A stretch of DNA of 64,000 nt from Trichaptum fuscoviolaceum (lineage: Eukaryota; Basidiomycota; Agaricomycetes; Hymenochaetales; Trichaptaceae): positions 7,564,001 to 7,628,000 of the forward strand of contig CAJSYZ010000005.1 of NCBI GenBank assembly GCA_910574455.1. The letters are read 5' to 3'. The notes beneath the pieces were generated by a model. The model ran no database searches and was not told where the DNA came from. It saw only the letters and a list, made by a program, of their open reading frames with translations. Below, in pieces: positions 1 to 9,958 of the stretch; position 1 is the first letter of the stretch; each line of letters opens with the position of its first letter. Position numbers and translations under genes: made by a program.

Positions 1-494
1 CCATTCATATATCTGTGATACACCTTTAGGTCACCATCACTCTCCTCATGATCTCCAACGTCGAAGTCCAAATCTTCAGAGGATGCACTACGGCCACTGT
101 CACTTCCGGTGCCAGAATGGGACAGAGAATCAGGTCTGTCTAGGTCTTGAAGCAGCTCGTCTCGGCCTATACTGAGCATCGAGATATCCTGTGTAAGCAT
201 GGAAATATCGTAATCGTAGGAGTCAGGGCCGCTCTCAAAATGACCCTCTGTTGGAAGTTCGGACGACCTCGGTAGAGGTTGAGGAGTTGGAGCTCGTGTG
301 GGTCGAATAGGTGAAGGATCATAGTAGTCGTGACCACAGGCAGTAGATCTTGCCACGGATGACATCGGATGAGCTGAATATTCATGTCTTGCTCTTCCAG
401 ATTGACTCTTGAACGTCCTACTACAGCTGGGCAAGGTGCATCGAATAGTTGGTGGAAAATGAAGGGGATCGTGCTTTTTCCGTGTCGCTGGCAT
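1..494 (-). CDS. N-terminal part of a Plavaka/CACTA-like transposase (runs off the left edge)
   Basis: The minus strand is open from an ATG at 494-492 to the window edge, about 164 codons without a stop. A C2H2-type zinc finger lies near residues 19-42 (C-x4-C, a phenylalanine, then R-x-R-H-x4-H). After it comes a Pro/Ser/Asp-rich linker and, at the edge, a KVYHRYMNG-like stretch. Agaricomycete Plavaka (CACTA superfamily) proteins are known to start with a C2H2 finger and a linker before the transposase core. The core is outside the window, so the family call is an inference. The adjacent 495-770 interval has CACTG/GCCAGCCTGAG motifs, as expected for an element end. A host zinc-finger protein is the alternative. 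Confidence 0.45.
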   Translation of the reverse strand, partial: MPATRKKHDPLHFPPTIRCTLPSCSRTFKSQSGRARHEYSAHPMSSVARSTACGHDYYDPSPIRPTRAPTPQPLPRSSELPTEGHFESGPDSYDYDISMLTQDISMLSIGRDELLQDLDRPDSLSHSGTGSDSGRSASSEDLDFDVGDHEESDGDLKVYHRYMN

Positions 495-847
495 CAATGT
501 AACCTTCAGTAGTACATGTCGATGATTGGGACTCACAGCTGAGTGCCAGCAGGCTGGCAGTGAGTGAACTTGAACCTGAGTTTAAATTAGTCATAGTACT
601 ACTAGTACTACTGGTAGTACGGTAAGGCTGCCAGCCTAAGTGCAGTGCCAGCCTGAGTGCCAGTGAGTACTAGTACTAGTACTACTAGTAGTAGTAAGTC
701 ACACACTGTGGCAGCCTGGCCAGTGGCAGCCTGAGTGAGTGGGCGTAAATTTTCAACTTGTCTAAGATAGACGCCCCCGCCTCCCTGATCTTGAACTAGC
801 ACCTTCGATCCATCTTATTATCACCCAAGTCTCAAAACACTGCAAAA
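495..847. repeat. Subterminal repeat region beside the Plavaka-like ORF; no gene
   Basis: The stretch has many copies of short motifs: TGCCAGCCTGAGTG-like boxes in both orientations (near 540-560, 640-660 and 705-745) and runs built from AGTACTAGTACTACTAGTAG (590-700). Such subterminal repeats are typical of CACTA-type ends, so this is probably the terminal region of the element whose ORF begins at 494. I could not fix the exact outer end or a 3-bp target duplication. The last ~100 bp would also hold the promoter of the plus-strand gene at 848. Confidence 0.4.
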
Positions 848-3800
848 ATGTCAACTCGAAGACAGACGAGGGCTAAGAACAATAACCAGCACCCCGGAGC
901 AGTAGTTGACCAACTCAGAACAAGACGAACAAAGGAGGAGATATTGCGGGAGAAGGAAGAAAAAGACAAAAGGAAAGTACAGCAGGCAGCGAGGCGGGAT
1001 GAGGCATTGAAGGAGAAGGAGGAGAAGGAAAAACAGAAGGAAGAACGGGCAGCTTTCCGCAGAGCTGCGGCCCAGCAAGTCGCGGTCGCGAAAGAGAGGA
1101 AAAAACTCGCTGCGGAGCAGAAACGGGCAGCAAAAGAACAAGAGGCAGCTGACAAGGTACGAAAGAAGGTGACTGCAGCAGAAAACCAAGAAGCAGCGAT
1201 GCTAGAGACCGTAGAAATTGAAAACAATTTGTCGAAGGCTCTTGAGACACGCACCCAGATGGGCTCAACAGTGCCTAAACTCGCTGGAAAACGTGGATGT
1301 AGGAAGCCGAAGGGCGAAGCTAGTAGTAAGTCTTCAACCTCAGATCAGTAATTACATAGCTTTGAACTGGCGTAAGCAGGCTCGAAGAACGATGTTAAAG
1401 ACGTGTCGGGTTGTGAAGTTGAATACAACGAAGACTTAGACATTGGTGAGTTATACTGCCTATACATTTTCAGATGTTTTCGAAGCTTGGAGGTTGACTA
1501 CTTTGACTCACAATATGAAGCGGCGAGTACGGATGCGTCAAACAGAAAGCCTGCAAAAAAGGCTAGGAAAGAAGATCCCAAAGGTGAACTTCCATTTCGC
1601 ACCCGTGTGCAGACCGCAAAGACGTCGAGATCTGCCGCCACTCCAAGCAACATTTTCTTTCACGCACCTGCCGGACAGAACGAGAGCCTTTCTGGTGAAG
1701 AAACGGATATAATAGACTCGCCCGCTACGTCAAAGCGGGACGACAAGACAAAGCGACCTGCCAGGGCGCTTCGCAACACAGATGAATCCACTTTCATTGG
1801 TGAAGAGGATGGAGGACTTGAGGTGGCTGGGATAGACTTGAGAGGGATCAATTTGTGAGTTTAAATTTGAAATCTTGCAATGCGTACGGGATCAATTTCT
1901 GGAATGCACGATGTAATGGTAAGTGTGAAGCTTGATTTAGACTCAGCTAAAGCTCATAGTTTGATCCACTGGCAACTAGATTACTAATGTTCATGCTAAA
2001 GAAGCGGATCATGATGCTCCGACAACGGGATCAAATTTCCTTCTACCTACAACGATGACACTCTCGTCTTTGTTACCATATTATGAGCTTCGCTGACGCC
2101 AAGCTACACTAGACACAGCATCTCATTGCAAGACAATGAAAACTTAAGTCCTTGGGAGGATGAAGGAGAAACAATAACCCTCGCAAGCTATCATGGTGTA
2201 AAGAATAGCTCAATCAGCGTGCAACAGACAGCACATTTTGTCGATTCGGACACAAATATTGTGAGTTGACGGAACATTAGAATGGCAGATGCAGTCTGAA
2301 TACCTTGCTTGTAGGGCGAAAGCGATCCGAGGAGGCTGACAAGGCCGGCTCAAGCTAGTGTGAGTGTGACTTATTACTGTTCAATTCACGTCAGTTACCC
2401 CATGACCGTTTGATCATATCCCTTCGTTATTATTTTTCTGCCAACTGTCGTGTAATGAACAGGATGGAGGTAGCAGCAACTTGAACTCAAAGAAAAGGAA
2501 GTTGCTGCGCGACACTCTCTCCGGGTCGCAGGTTTCAACGGTAAGCGACGTCATATCATTCCTACCTTTTCCAATCTACTAACCAATCCCTTTCCGTACT
2601 TGAGGATAAGAACAACGAGACAAAACCAGGTGGACAGGTGAGTGCCAGACAGTGAAGCACAGTGATCCTCATGCTACATCCTTCCTTCATTGCTTGCTGA
2701 ATTGATCTTTGGACAGGATGCAAACAAGAGAACTGCCAATTCGCAGCTCAGCACACCGGTAAGTCCCATCTTAATCCAGTTTCTCTCGTTTCCCCCTGAT
2801 TTATGGTTGTAAGGTGCATTCACTAGCCTTGGAACCCCGTATACAGGTATGTGTGGGCGTCGATGCACCGTAGGCTCACTTCCGCTGTAGCAACTGTTCG
2901 TTCCCTTCCTCACATCGGGTTGATCACTAATTTGTGCCTATAAATAGGACATCATAGTCACAAAAAACAGAAAGAGAAAGTCGCCACCGGACATCGACTC
3001 CCAGGTTGATGTGGTAATTCTTCCACCTTCACGTGTAATGGATTCCTTCATGTTTATGTTTACTTACTTTACACCATCTCAATAGGCTAGTAAGAGTGTC
3101 AAGGTCAAGAAGTCATTGTTGACTGGCATGGACACACAGGTCGGTGCCACAGTAAGTGTCAATTCTTTGGTAGCCGGCATTTTAAGTTCGTTTCTGACCG
3201 GGCAAAAAGGACTTGAGTAAGAAGAGGAAACCCTCTGACACTCCTTATTGGCCTGTGGCCGACACGACGGTAATTGCTTCCTTTCGAGCTGCTCACTTGC
3301 CATGGATAACAGCTTTCTGACGTGTTGCAGTCTGAGATTGGATCCGCTACCTCACATCGCAAGAGGCAGTCGCTGGTGGCTGATAATGAAGCAAGTGTGG
3401 GTCGATTGATACACTCTGAATATGAGCATTCACTCACTATTCTTATTAGACCGGTGGTCGAAAGATGCTGTTAGCACCCCGAACACAGTCGCTTGCAATG
3501 ACGAGAGTATCCTGCACTCCCGGACCCGAAGTGTTAGTGACTGGGGCTTATCCTGGTCATCGCAAAGTCTCTCGGACTACTAGCTCAGTGTGTCGAATCA
3601 AATTCATTTCTATGACATATTTTTGCTGATTCACTTATATGCAGACATCAGTGGGGCTGGAGGACAAGGGCCGAAATGAAGGAAAGGAAGGATCTCGCGT
3701 GCCAGGCAGAAAAAGGGCGACGAACCAGTGTCTCCCTCCCGGTACTCAGGCCGGTTGGACTCATATTTTATTACCTTCACTATTTCGCGCAGTGGGGAAA

Positions 3801-5064
3801 GTCCATCACGCCATGGCAAAACCCGGACAATGAGTTCATCAGCACACTGTGGGGGAAAGTGTTTGATTCTGTGGAACTAAGTTACGAAACACAGTTCGCC
3901 GACATCTGTTCTCTAGTTGAGTCATTCTTAGTTATCTTCAAGTTACCTTTACCAGATTGAGATGCAATCCTTGTATTTCAGGCGGCCCAGAGATGCTCTG
4001 ATAGCTGGCGCAAGAAACTGTTTGAGAAAGCTGAGCATTCAGTTGCGAGTTTTATCAGCAGCGAACAATCAAAGTCAATGCAAAACGAAGCAATTGTGAA
4101 GACGTTGCAGACGCTAGTTGATAAGAAGAAAGCCGAACCGTTTCTATGGGAAAGCTGGTATAGTATGGAGAGGGTAAGTAAAAGAGTATTTATTGTCGCA
4201 TTTTGTGTCCATGTATTGACCCTAAATGTACAGAAGCAAGGACTGTTCTGCTCTGACCTTGTGGTCTCAGTGTTGTCCGTACACATTGTATTGGCCATGG
4301 GTCGGCATAAAATACTGGACAGAAACACCATAGGAAAGCCTATCGGTGCCCTCGCCCTTGCGGCAACAGCGGTATCTATTTTTTTCAGTACTTATATTGT
4401 CCTTATTCGCTGATCTTCTCATGGATAGGTCAAGGTTGCCATTGATAAACAGGTGGCTCGGTTGCAAAATATCAAAGAAGAACTTGGCGGCGCTGAGTGG
4501 TATTTCACTAGCGCTCTGTGGCAGCCTCATACGGACGACTATGTTAACTTGTTGTCGAATCCCTCTTTCTTCACTGAATCAAACTGGGAAAAGGTTCGAT
4601 CCCGCCTCCTAGCTTACGATGCCAGTACAGATATCGATACGAGAAAGAACACCGAACTTGTTGGATCGGGTATCACTGGCAGGGACTTTTCCTTGTACTT
4701 TGACATCGTAGATGCAGATTCGACCTGCGAGAAAGCGTATGACGAAGGCGCTGGTAATTGGGAAGACGGGAGCGATGATAAGGGCGACGAGCGTGAAGGA
4801 GCTGAGCATAGAAGCGATGTTGAAGGTGATGCAGAGGACGAGGATGCCGATGCTAAAGGAGATGACGACCTGAGTGAGAGCGGGTACGAGGGCGCTGACA
4901 AGATTGAGGGCGAGGGCGAGGACGAGGGCGCGGACGAGGACGAGGGCGCGGACGAGGACGAGGGCGCGGACGAGGGCGCGGAGAAGGATCCAGGCGGAGA
5001 TGGCAATAATGAGGAGGACGACACTTCAAAATGGGATTCGGCCACGGACTGCGTAGACTTCTAA
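848..5064 (+). CDS. Intron-rich unknown protein, Lys/Glu coiled-coil N-terminus and acidic C-terminus
   Basis: I do not recognise a function. The first exon (848 to ~1325) encodes a Lys/Glu/Arg/Ala-rich, probably coiled-coil segment. Exon 1403-1445 and the exon from ~1488 to ~1855 follow. From ~1860 to ~3640 come many mini-exons separated by introns with clear GTRAGT and YAG borders, several joining basic, Lys-rich snippets. Exons at ~3983-4172, 4235-4372 and 4430-5064 form a more ordered domain containing a short GKPIGALALAATA-like hydrophobic stretch. The end is a Glu/Asp/Gly repeat tail (about 4740-5020, GADEDE units) before the stop at 5062-5064. Exon borders in the mini-exon zone are approximate and it could be two genes. 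The organisation resembles large uncharacterised agaricomycete families. The Ser-rich frame opposite the acidic tail is a shadow. Confidence 0.5.
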
Positions 5065-6371
5065 GGGCAAATCGTTCACTGGTGAGCCTCTTCGTTTCGT
5101 CTCTGTCCGTGCGCTCAATAATTTATTACCATCGACTCGCAGAGCAGCCTTCGTTTCTACTGGCACGCCAAAGAACATGCAGAATTGAAGGCACGGTAGC
5201 GAAATGGGCCTGCCACTGCCCGTGGCAGTGGTTCAGAATCGTGTCGTGGCGGGTTCCATGATAGTGACTGCTATGCTTAGTCTTGTGTAAATGACTGATG
5301 TACTTGAACGCTGAGGCACTGATAGCTACTTACCGTTGTCTTATATTACTTCTGATGCAATGAAATACTTGGATCGTTCTTATGCACTTGAACTCTTGAG
5401 CACTGCAGTTTGTCCTACAACACTTGTCTCCTGCTGTAATTAAAGGATGAAGCACTGAAGCACTGGAGTACTGGGGTACAGATTGCCTGAAACACTTAGA
5501 GCACTGATTCAGCCAACTCGCCCTTATTTCAGCCAACTGGTCCTGAATAATGGGAGGACATGCATGAATAAGTGCGGTTTGCCTTATTCAGACTTCAAGT
5601 CACTCAGGACGTTTAAGTAACGCTTAAGTCACTTTCAGCAGAAAGTAGTTTCCCTGATGAAGCGGGAGCACGCGTACGTCACGCGTCAAACTGCGTCGTG
5701 TCTCTTCATCATCGACCACAACAACAAGGACAACTCCGAGCCTCAAGACAGCGGCGACGCACAATGAAGACCGCGATTATTTCACGGGGAGGTGAATTGG
5801 GAAGGAGGTTGGAGGTGTGGCTTGTGGAAGTGGAGGATGAGGACCAGGCTCATCCCGCCGTTTCTTTGCATCCGGCTAGTTTGCTTCCCCACGACGAAAC
5901 AAGTGAACGTGAGTTTCGCGGGGATGGACACTCTGGCGCTCGCGTGGAAGCTGCTTGATCTTCACTCGGGCGCTAATGTTGAAGTTGCTTGATCGCTTAG
6001 AATGTATCTGTACTCAAGGACCCACCATACTCATTGCACACATGTCAATGTATAATATATACAATGTTATATTTCTTGTAATTATAGAATTGAATACAAT
6101 GGAATAAAAAATACTGCTGTTGGAGCATTGGCCAATTTGGAACTCAAGCTCTTCAAGTTTTTGCGATTTCAGCGCGGTGATGGACGCGGCAGGCGGTACT
6201 GACAGTGTGGGAACTTCAAATATTGGCAACTGGAAGCCAGGCGGCGGCTCTCGAGGAGTCTCAACTCATCCGTTTGCGCATACTTACTTGCTCCATTCCA
6301 TCCATTCCATCGTTATTCTTTGTGATCTGATAAAAGACATGTCTCTCAGGACAGAAAACTGCACTAATTCG
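5065..6371. other. Intergenic, no supported gene
   Basis: Only short, overlapping frames without recognisable protein features. Near 5213-5235 there is an exact short palindrome, CCACTGCC-CGT-GGCAGTGG, of the same CACTGCC type seen elsewhere in the window. Around 5340-5540 several near-repeats of a GCACTGRAGCACTGGAG-like phrase occur. 6040-6110 is AT-rich. Confidence 0.4.
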
Positions 6372-6782
6372 CTAGGGTGTCAAACTGCCAGTGTTCGCGG
6401 GCTTTGTCAACGGCTGACATACGAATCGTGTCATTTCCGTGTCACGGTAAAATTGATTGCCTTTGGCTTCATCTTGCCAATTGCCATCGTATGACAGTGA
6501 GTTTGGATTGAAGTGAGTGCTTCTCTTATTTTTCCGAGTGGAACAGTGGAAGGGCTCAAAGTTTTGGAGTTCCGGAGCTGAGACGGGATTCTGCTTGCCG
6601 TCTTTCTCCTCAACGTCCATGTCGACGAGAACGGCCGACGCTGCTTGCAGCTCGATGATCTCAAAAATTTTGGGTATCTTCTTGGTCTTCTCCATCGATG
6701 TGGACAAACGTGCGACTCTATTGTAGAGTAGAGACAAGAATTCCTTGGTGGCCTTTATATTCGGGGTAGGATGACTATGCAT
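6372..6782 (-). CDS. Hypothetical protein, 136 aa
   Basis: A single open frame from ATG at 6782-6780 to a stop at 6372. The composition is protein-like (helical N-terminal half, then polar), but no domain is recognised and no intron is obvious. A second minus-strand frame lies immediately upstream (6799-6981), so this could be the last exon of a longer gene. Function unknown; a chance frame is not excluded. Confidence 0.25.
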   Translation of the reverse strand: MHSHPTPNIKATKEFLSLLYNRVARLSTSMEKTKKIPKIFEIIELQAASAVLVDMDVEEKDGKQNPVSAPELQNFEPFHCSTRKNKRSTHFNPNSLSYDGNWQDEAKGNQFYRDTEMTRFVCQPLTKPANTGSLTP

Positions 6783-7807
6783 AACCTCTCTTTCACCGCT
6801 AAACCATTGTGAAGAAACAGCTAATCAACGGCAACGACGTATAATTTACTTCCATCACCGCTCTCACATTCTTGGGCCGGCCTTGGCAAATCTCCAGACG
6901 GTGGCGTCGCCACAACACTCCCAGCGCTTTTCGACGTGGATACTCATTTGTTCTCCACGGCGAAGCTGTTTTTTTTCTCATTCAGCCGCTACCCAGGCCC
7001 GCCGTGATACTCTTAACCAACCAATGTCTGTGTCTATCTCTTGCGAGTGGTTCAAATCAACGCAAATTTAATTAAGTCAACCTTTTTAGTGTTGCGTCAT
7101 CTGACTCTTGGTACCAACGACCACATATCAAGCACTTGATAGAACTTTTTAGACGTTACCGATCAGCGCATCTAGACGGCTTTGGACATAATTTCGTCTA
7201 TTGAAAGGAAGCAGTATTGCGGTTTATGGCTCAGAATTTCGTTTTGTTGTGGTTGATCTGACGTGGGAAAAATAACTCGAAGGTGTGTTTGATTTTCATT
7301 CCTGCCCAATGTTTGCAGCTCACTCATCAGCGTCTCAGATTTTTCTAGTGTGTGAAACGACTATGCTCATAGTCGGGCGCATTCTGGATGATTGACATAG
7401 GCCAAGTTGGCTGTGTAGCTAGTGTCACTCTACTAGTTCGCAGGTCCGGTTATCTAATTAACAACCTGCGTAAGTAGTAAGTCGTGTAATTTCCTTGGAA
7501 TGAGACATTCTCACAACCTAGCTTTTGCTCTGTTCATCATACTATCAGGTTTCTCACTGGACCAATGTCTGACAGTGGAGTCTTCGCAGAGATCTCGAAA
7601 TCAAACACCACATTTAGTGCACACTCTACGTCTAACTACCTGCAGGGTCACTTCTACTTCTGATTCACGTCTGACTTATATCCTTCATCCCACCAATATC
7701 GTTTTTCTAAAGCTAGGCGGGGAAATACTCGCTGACCGACTGTCCGACTCATATATGAAGCTCTCGTTTCTCAGCAACAGACCACTTACTTACCCTGCAA
7801 ATCTGTC
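6783..7807. other. Intergenic, no supported gene
   Basis: Short frames only, including 7500-7844, which overlaps the receptor relic in another frame. The distal part (about 7650-7807) is probably the former promoter/5' region of the STE3-1 relic. Nothing else supported. Confidence 0.35.
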
Positions 7808-7869
7808 ATGCCAGTGGATCCAATGTATCCCCTTGTACCCATAGCCAGTTTTCTCGGTTGCTTTTGTTG
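7808..7869 (+). pseudogene. STE3-1 relic, first half of exon 1
   Basis: Starting at ATG 7808 the frame reads VDPMYPLVPIASFLGCF, closely matching the N-termini of the two receptors downstream (DPTYPLVPIANFIGCL at 10127 and DSTYPLAPIANFIGSF in STE3-3). The frame hits a stop just after 7869. An out-of-frame hydrophobic stretch to about 7925 may be the decayed remainder of TM1. The matching second half of exon 1 (RPWNTG onward) lies at 9536-9670. The two halves are separated by a Mutator-like MITE and an LTR. STE3 proteins are seven-TM receptors for lipopeptide mating pheromones; this copy cannot be functional. Confidence 0.8.
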
Positions 7870-7935
7870 AGGATTGTGATTATGGTAGTGGGCACACTAC
7901 CCGATTTGGGTTCAGATACGGGCTGACTTGTAACG

Positions 7936-8551
7936 TAGTCTCGAACCAGACCAGGCTACTTATAAGGGTCGCTTTGCTCTGAAGGCGTAGCCGGTCTGGA
8001 TTTCAAGGTTCAAATTTACAAGACTTTGCAGGGAGTTTGAATTATAATACAAATGTAGTAACACACCCAGTTGATGTAATGACTAAGTCACGAATAGAAA
8101 TAGTGGAGCGAGATAACGCATATTTGCCACTGCCAAATGACGCAGGTGTACCTGACGCACGCCACCCGGCCGCAAGTGTGCATATAGGCTTTGTAAAAGA
8201 CACTCAGAATAAATATTATGGACTACTTAATGAAATTAATGCTTATAGCTTAACAATGCTAAGACATATTGTAGCAGAAGCTTTTAGAAGTGGTAGTCAA
8301 GCATAGCCGACTACTAGGTGACTGAAGCTGTCTGCGCGACAACTTGGATTGAAGTTAGTTTTTTATTACATTCACATGACGACAACAGACTTTATTTTTG
8401 GAATACGAGGGAACCTATGAAATCACTACTACATTTGGATTAATTTCAAACTCCCTGCAAAGTCTTGTAAATTTGAACCTTGTAAACCAGGCCGGTTACG
8501 CCTTCTGAGCAAAGCGACCCATATAAGTAGCCTGGCCTGGTCACGAGGCTA
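7936..8551. mobile_element. Mutator-like MITE / small TIR element, 616 bp, 9-bp target duplication
   Basis: The two ends are inverted repeats of about 115 bp (7936-8050 and 8440-8551), sharing for example AGACTTTGCAGGGAGTTTGA and GGGTCGCTTTGCTC. Exact 9-bp direct repeats CTTGTAACG flank it (7927-7935 and 8552-8560), and the outer TIR starts TAGYCTCG. Long TIRs with a 9-bp duplication are the signature of Mutator-like elements. There is no room for a transposase; the interior holds only one 89-codon frame. Confidence 0.8.
8037..8306 (+). CDS. Small ORF (89 aa) inside the MITE, unknown
   Basis: An intact frame that begins in the left TIR and fills most of the element's unique core. The product is soluble and mixed in composition, contains YYGLLNEINAYSL, and has no recognised domain. 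In a 616-bp element an intact frame over most of the core is notable, but it is short enough to be chance. It may be a fragment of the parental element's transposase or a captured exon. Confidence 0.3.
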   Translation: MNYNTNVVTHPVDVMTKSRIEIVERDNAYLPLPNDAGVPDARHPAASVHIGFVKDTQNKYYGLLNEINAYSLTMLRHIVAEAFRSGSQA

Positions 8552-8718
8552 CTTGTAACGCATGTATATATTTCTAGTAGCACATTACTATACAGAGGAT
8601 CGTTCTCTGCTCTTGACTGCCACCTTCTCTGCCCTTGACTGCCACCCTCTGTGGCACACTCTCTAAACTTCTAACAGCTTTCTTGTCCTCTTATCACTCA
8701 GGAGCTTGTGCATCAGTG

Positions 8719-9535
8719 TCGAGATCCCAGGCCCCTTTTCTCATTTCCCGCACTTTCCCGCCAAGGATCCCGACATGAGCAGACAATCCCGCGGGGAGAA
8801 TCCCGCCATTGGATTCCCCGCGCGAAACCTCATTCCCGAATCGCACGATCCCATGCTCACGTGACTTATCCCGCACCACCGTCCCGGCAACCATGCACGC
8901 ATACACACACTCATTTACGACGACCCGCCACGGCACACGTACATTCACTTATCAACATACGCTCATTAATCCGCTAGTACCTTAAGGTGACGACCTGCAA
9001 CAGTCTGGCATACCTAGTCTGGCTAGTCGCGGCCCCGGACCGGACGCTGACGTCCATGGACAGGCCGTAGCCATCTGGAGAGACGGGATAGACATGCCTA
9101 GCAGTGCGGTCGTAGCATGTATCGTTTGTAGTAGATAGGTGCGCATTGCGCAAGGACACTTAGCGTAGATTAACTATACAGTCTTTACGAAGTAGATAAA
9201 TAGCTGTAGGCATCGTAAGGAGCACCCCACTTTTGACCTCTTGTGGAGTGCTTCCTTAGGTGCGATCTCTCTCTTTTCTCCTGTGTAGTTAGTTGCGCAA
9301 TACTTACTTGTGGAGTGCTTCCTTAGGGATCCGCTTACTTGACGTTCAAAGCAGTGAAGAGTCCCAGCTGGCCTTGAGAATCCCGCGACGCGCCTGGATA
9401 GAATCCCGCGCGTTTCCCCGCCTGAATTCCCACGCTCGTTCCCAGTCGCGAATCCAGATTCCCGAAAGCGGGTTCTTGTCGCGAATTCCAGTTTCCCGAA
9501 ACTGTTTCCCGCTACAATTCCCGACGGTCGTAACA
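8719..9535 (-). mobile_element. LTR-type sequence 'alpha' (minus), interrupts the STE3-1 relic
   Basis: The right end reads ...GTCGTAACA, the complement of the LTR start TGTTACGACC. The body is rich in the GGGATTC/GGGAATC motif and in the paired CTAAGGAAGCACTC boxes (near 9249 and 9315) shared by all alpha and beta copies here. Other copies start at 30142 (+), 41306 (+) and 46006 (-). No gag or pol coding is present. The left limit near 8719 is only where similarity to related LTR sequence starts. This copy differs from the others upstream of ~9160. Confidence 0.65.
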
Positions 9536-9670
9536 ATCAGACCATGGAATACAGGAGTTTGTGTGTTTGTTATTTGTGTCTTCCTGCAATCTCTGGCTGT
9601 TTGGGTGAATACAATCATGTGGACATGTACTAGCATGCCATTACACTCGGCGAAGCTCCCAATCGGCTAG
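9536..9670 (+). pseudogene. STE3-1 relic, second half of exon 1
   Basis: The frame reads RPWNTGVCVFVICVFLQSLA then VNTIMW. This aligns with RPWNTGVFMFAIYNLFQSLV...STIVW of STE3-2 (second half of exon 1, TM2 region), after which homology is lost and the frame stops at 9670. It begins directly at the end of LTR alpha, so that LTR is inserted in the receptor's exon 1. The inverted copy is at 41171-41305. Confidence 0.75.
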
Positions 9671-9952
9671 ACTACATGGCATACATCATCTACTTTTCGG
9701 CGGTCTTCGACTTCAGTGGATGCTTAAGAATGTAGATAGATGATGTAACTGGTAAGTGCTAAATTTGATATAATCTTTTGACGACACTCGCAATGCAACC
9801 AGTGTCTTATAATGATATTCATCATACTTCTTTCTACGGTTCTCACGGCAAAGGCCGCAAAGCTACGTGATGGATTATGAAACGTCTAGATTACATCAAT
9901 GATCTATGTGCGTGGTTCTCTCGTAGCTGATTCGAGTTGTGTGCAGTCTCTT

Positions 9953-9958
9953 TATAAG
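9953..9958 (+). promoter_or_regulatory. Possible TATA box of STE3-2, followed by two uORFs
   Basis: TATAAG lies 170 bp before the STE3-2 start codon in a gene-free interval (9671-10126). Between it and the start are an ATG at 10037 (7-codon uORF) and an ATG at 10062 whose frame overlaps the receptor start and ends at 10148. The promoter call is by position only. Confidence 0.3.

Noticed and set aside
4614..5045. Ser/Pro-rich minus-strand frame
   Set aside because: Shadow of the GAGGAC-type acidic repeat coding on the plus strand.
9676..9735. Short frame MAYIIYFSAVFDFSGCLRM ending in a four-residue Cys box, as a pheromone precursor
   Set aside because: Only 19 codons, an Arg in the aliphatic position of the CaaX box, no processing site, and it overlaps the end of the STE3-1 relic.
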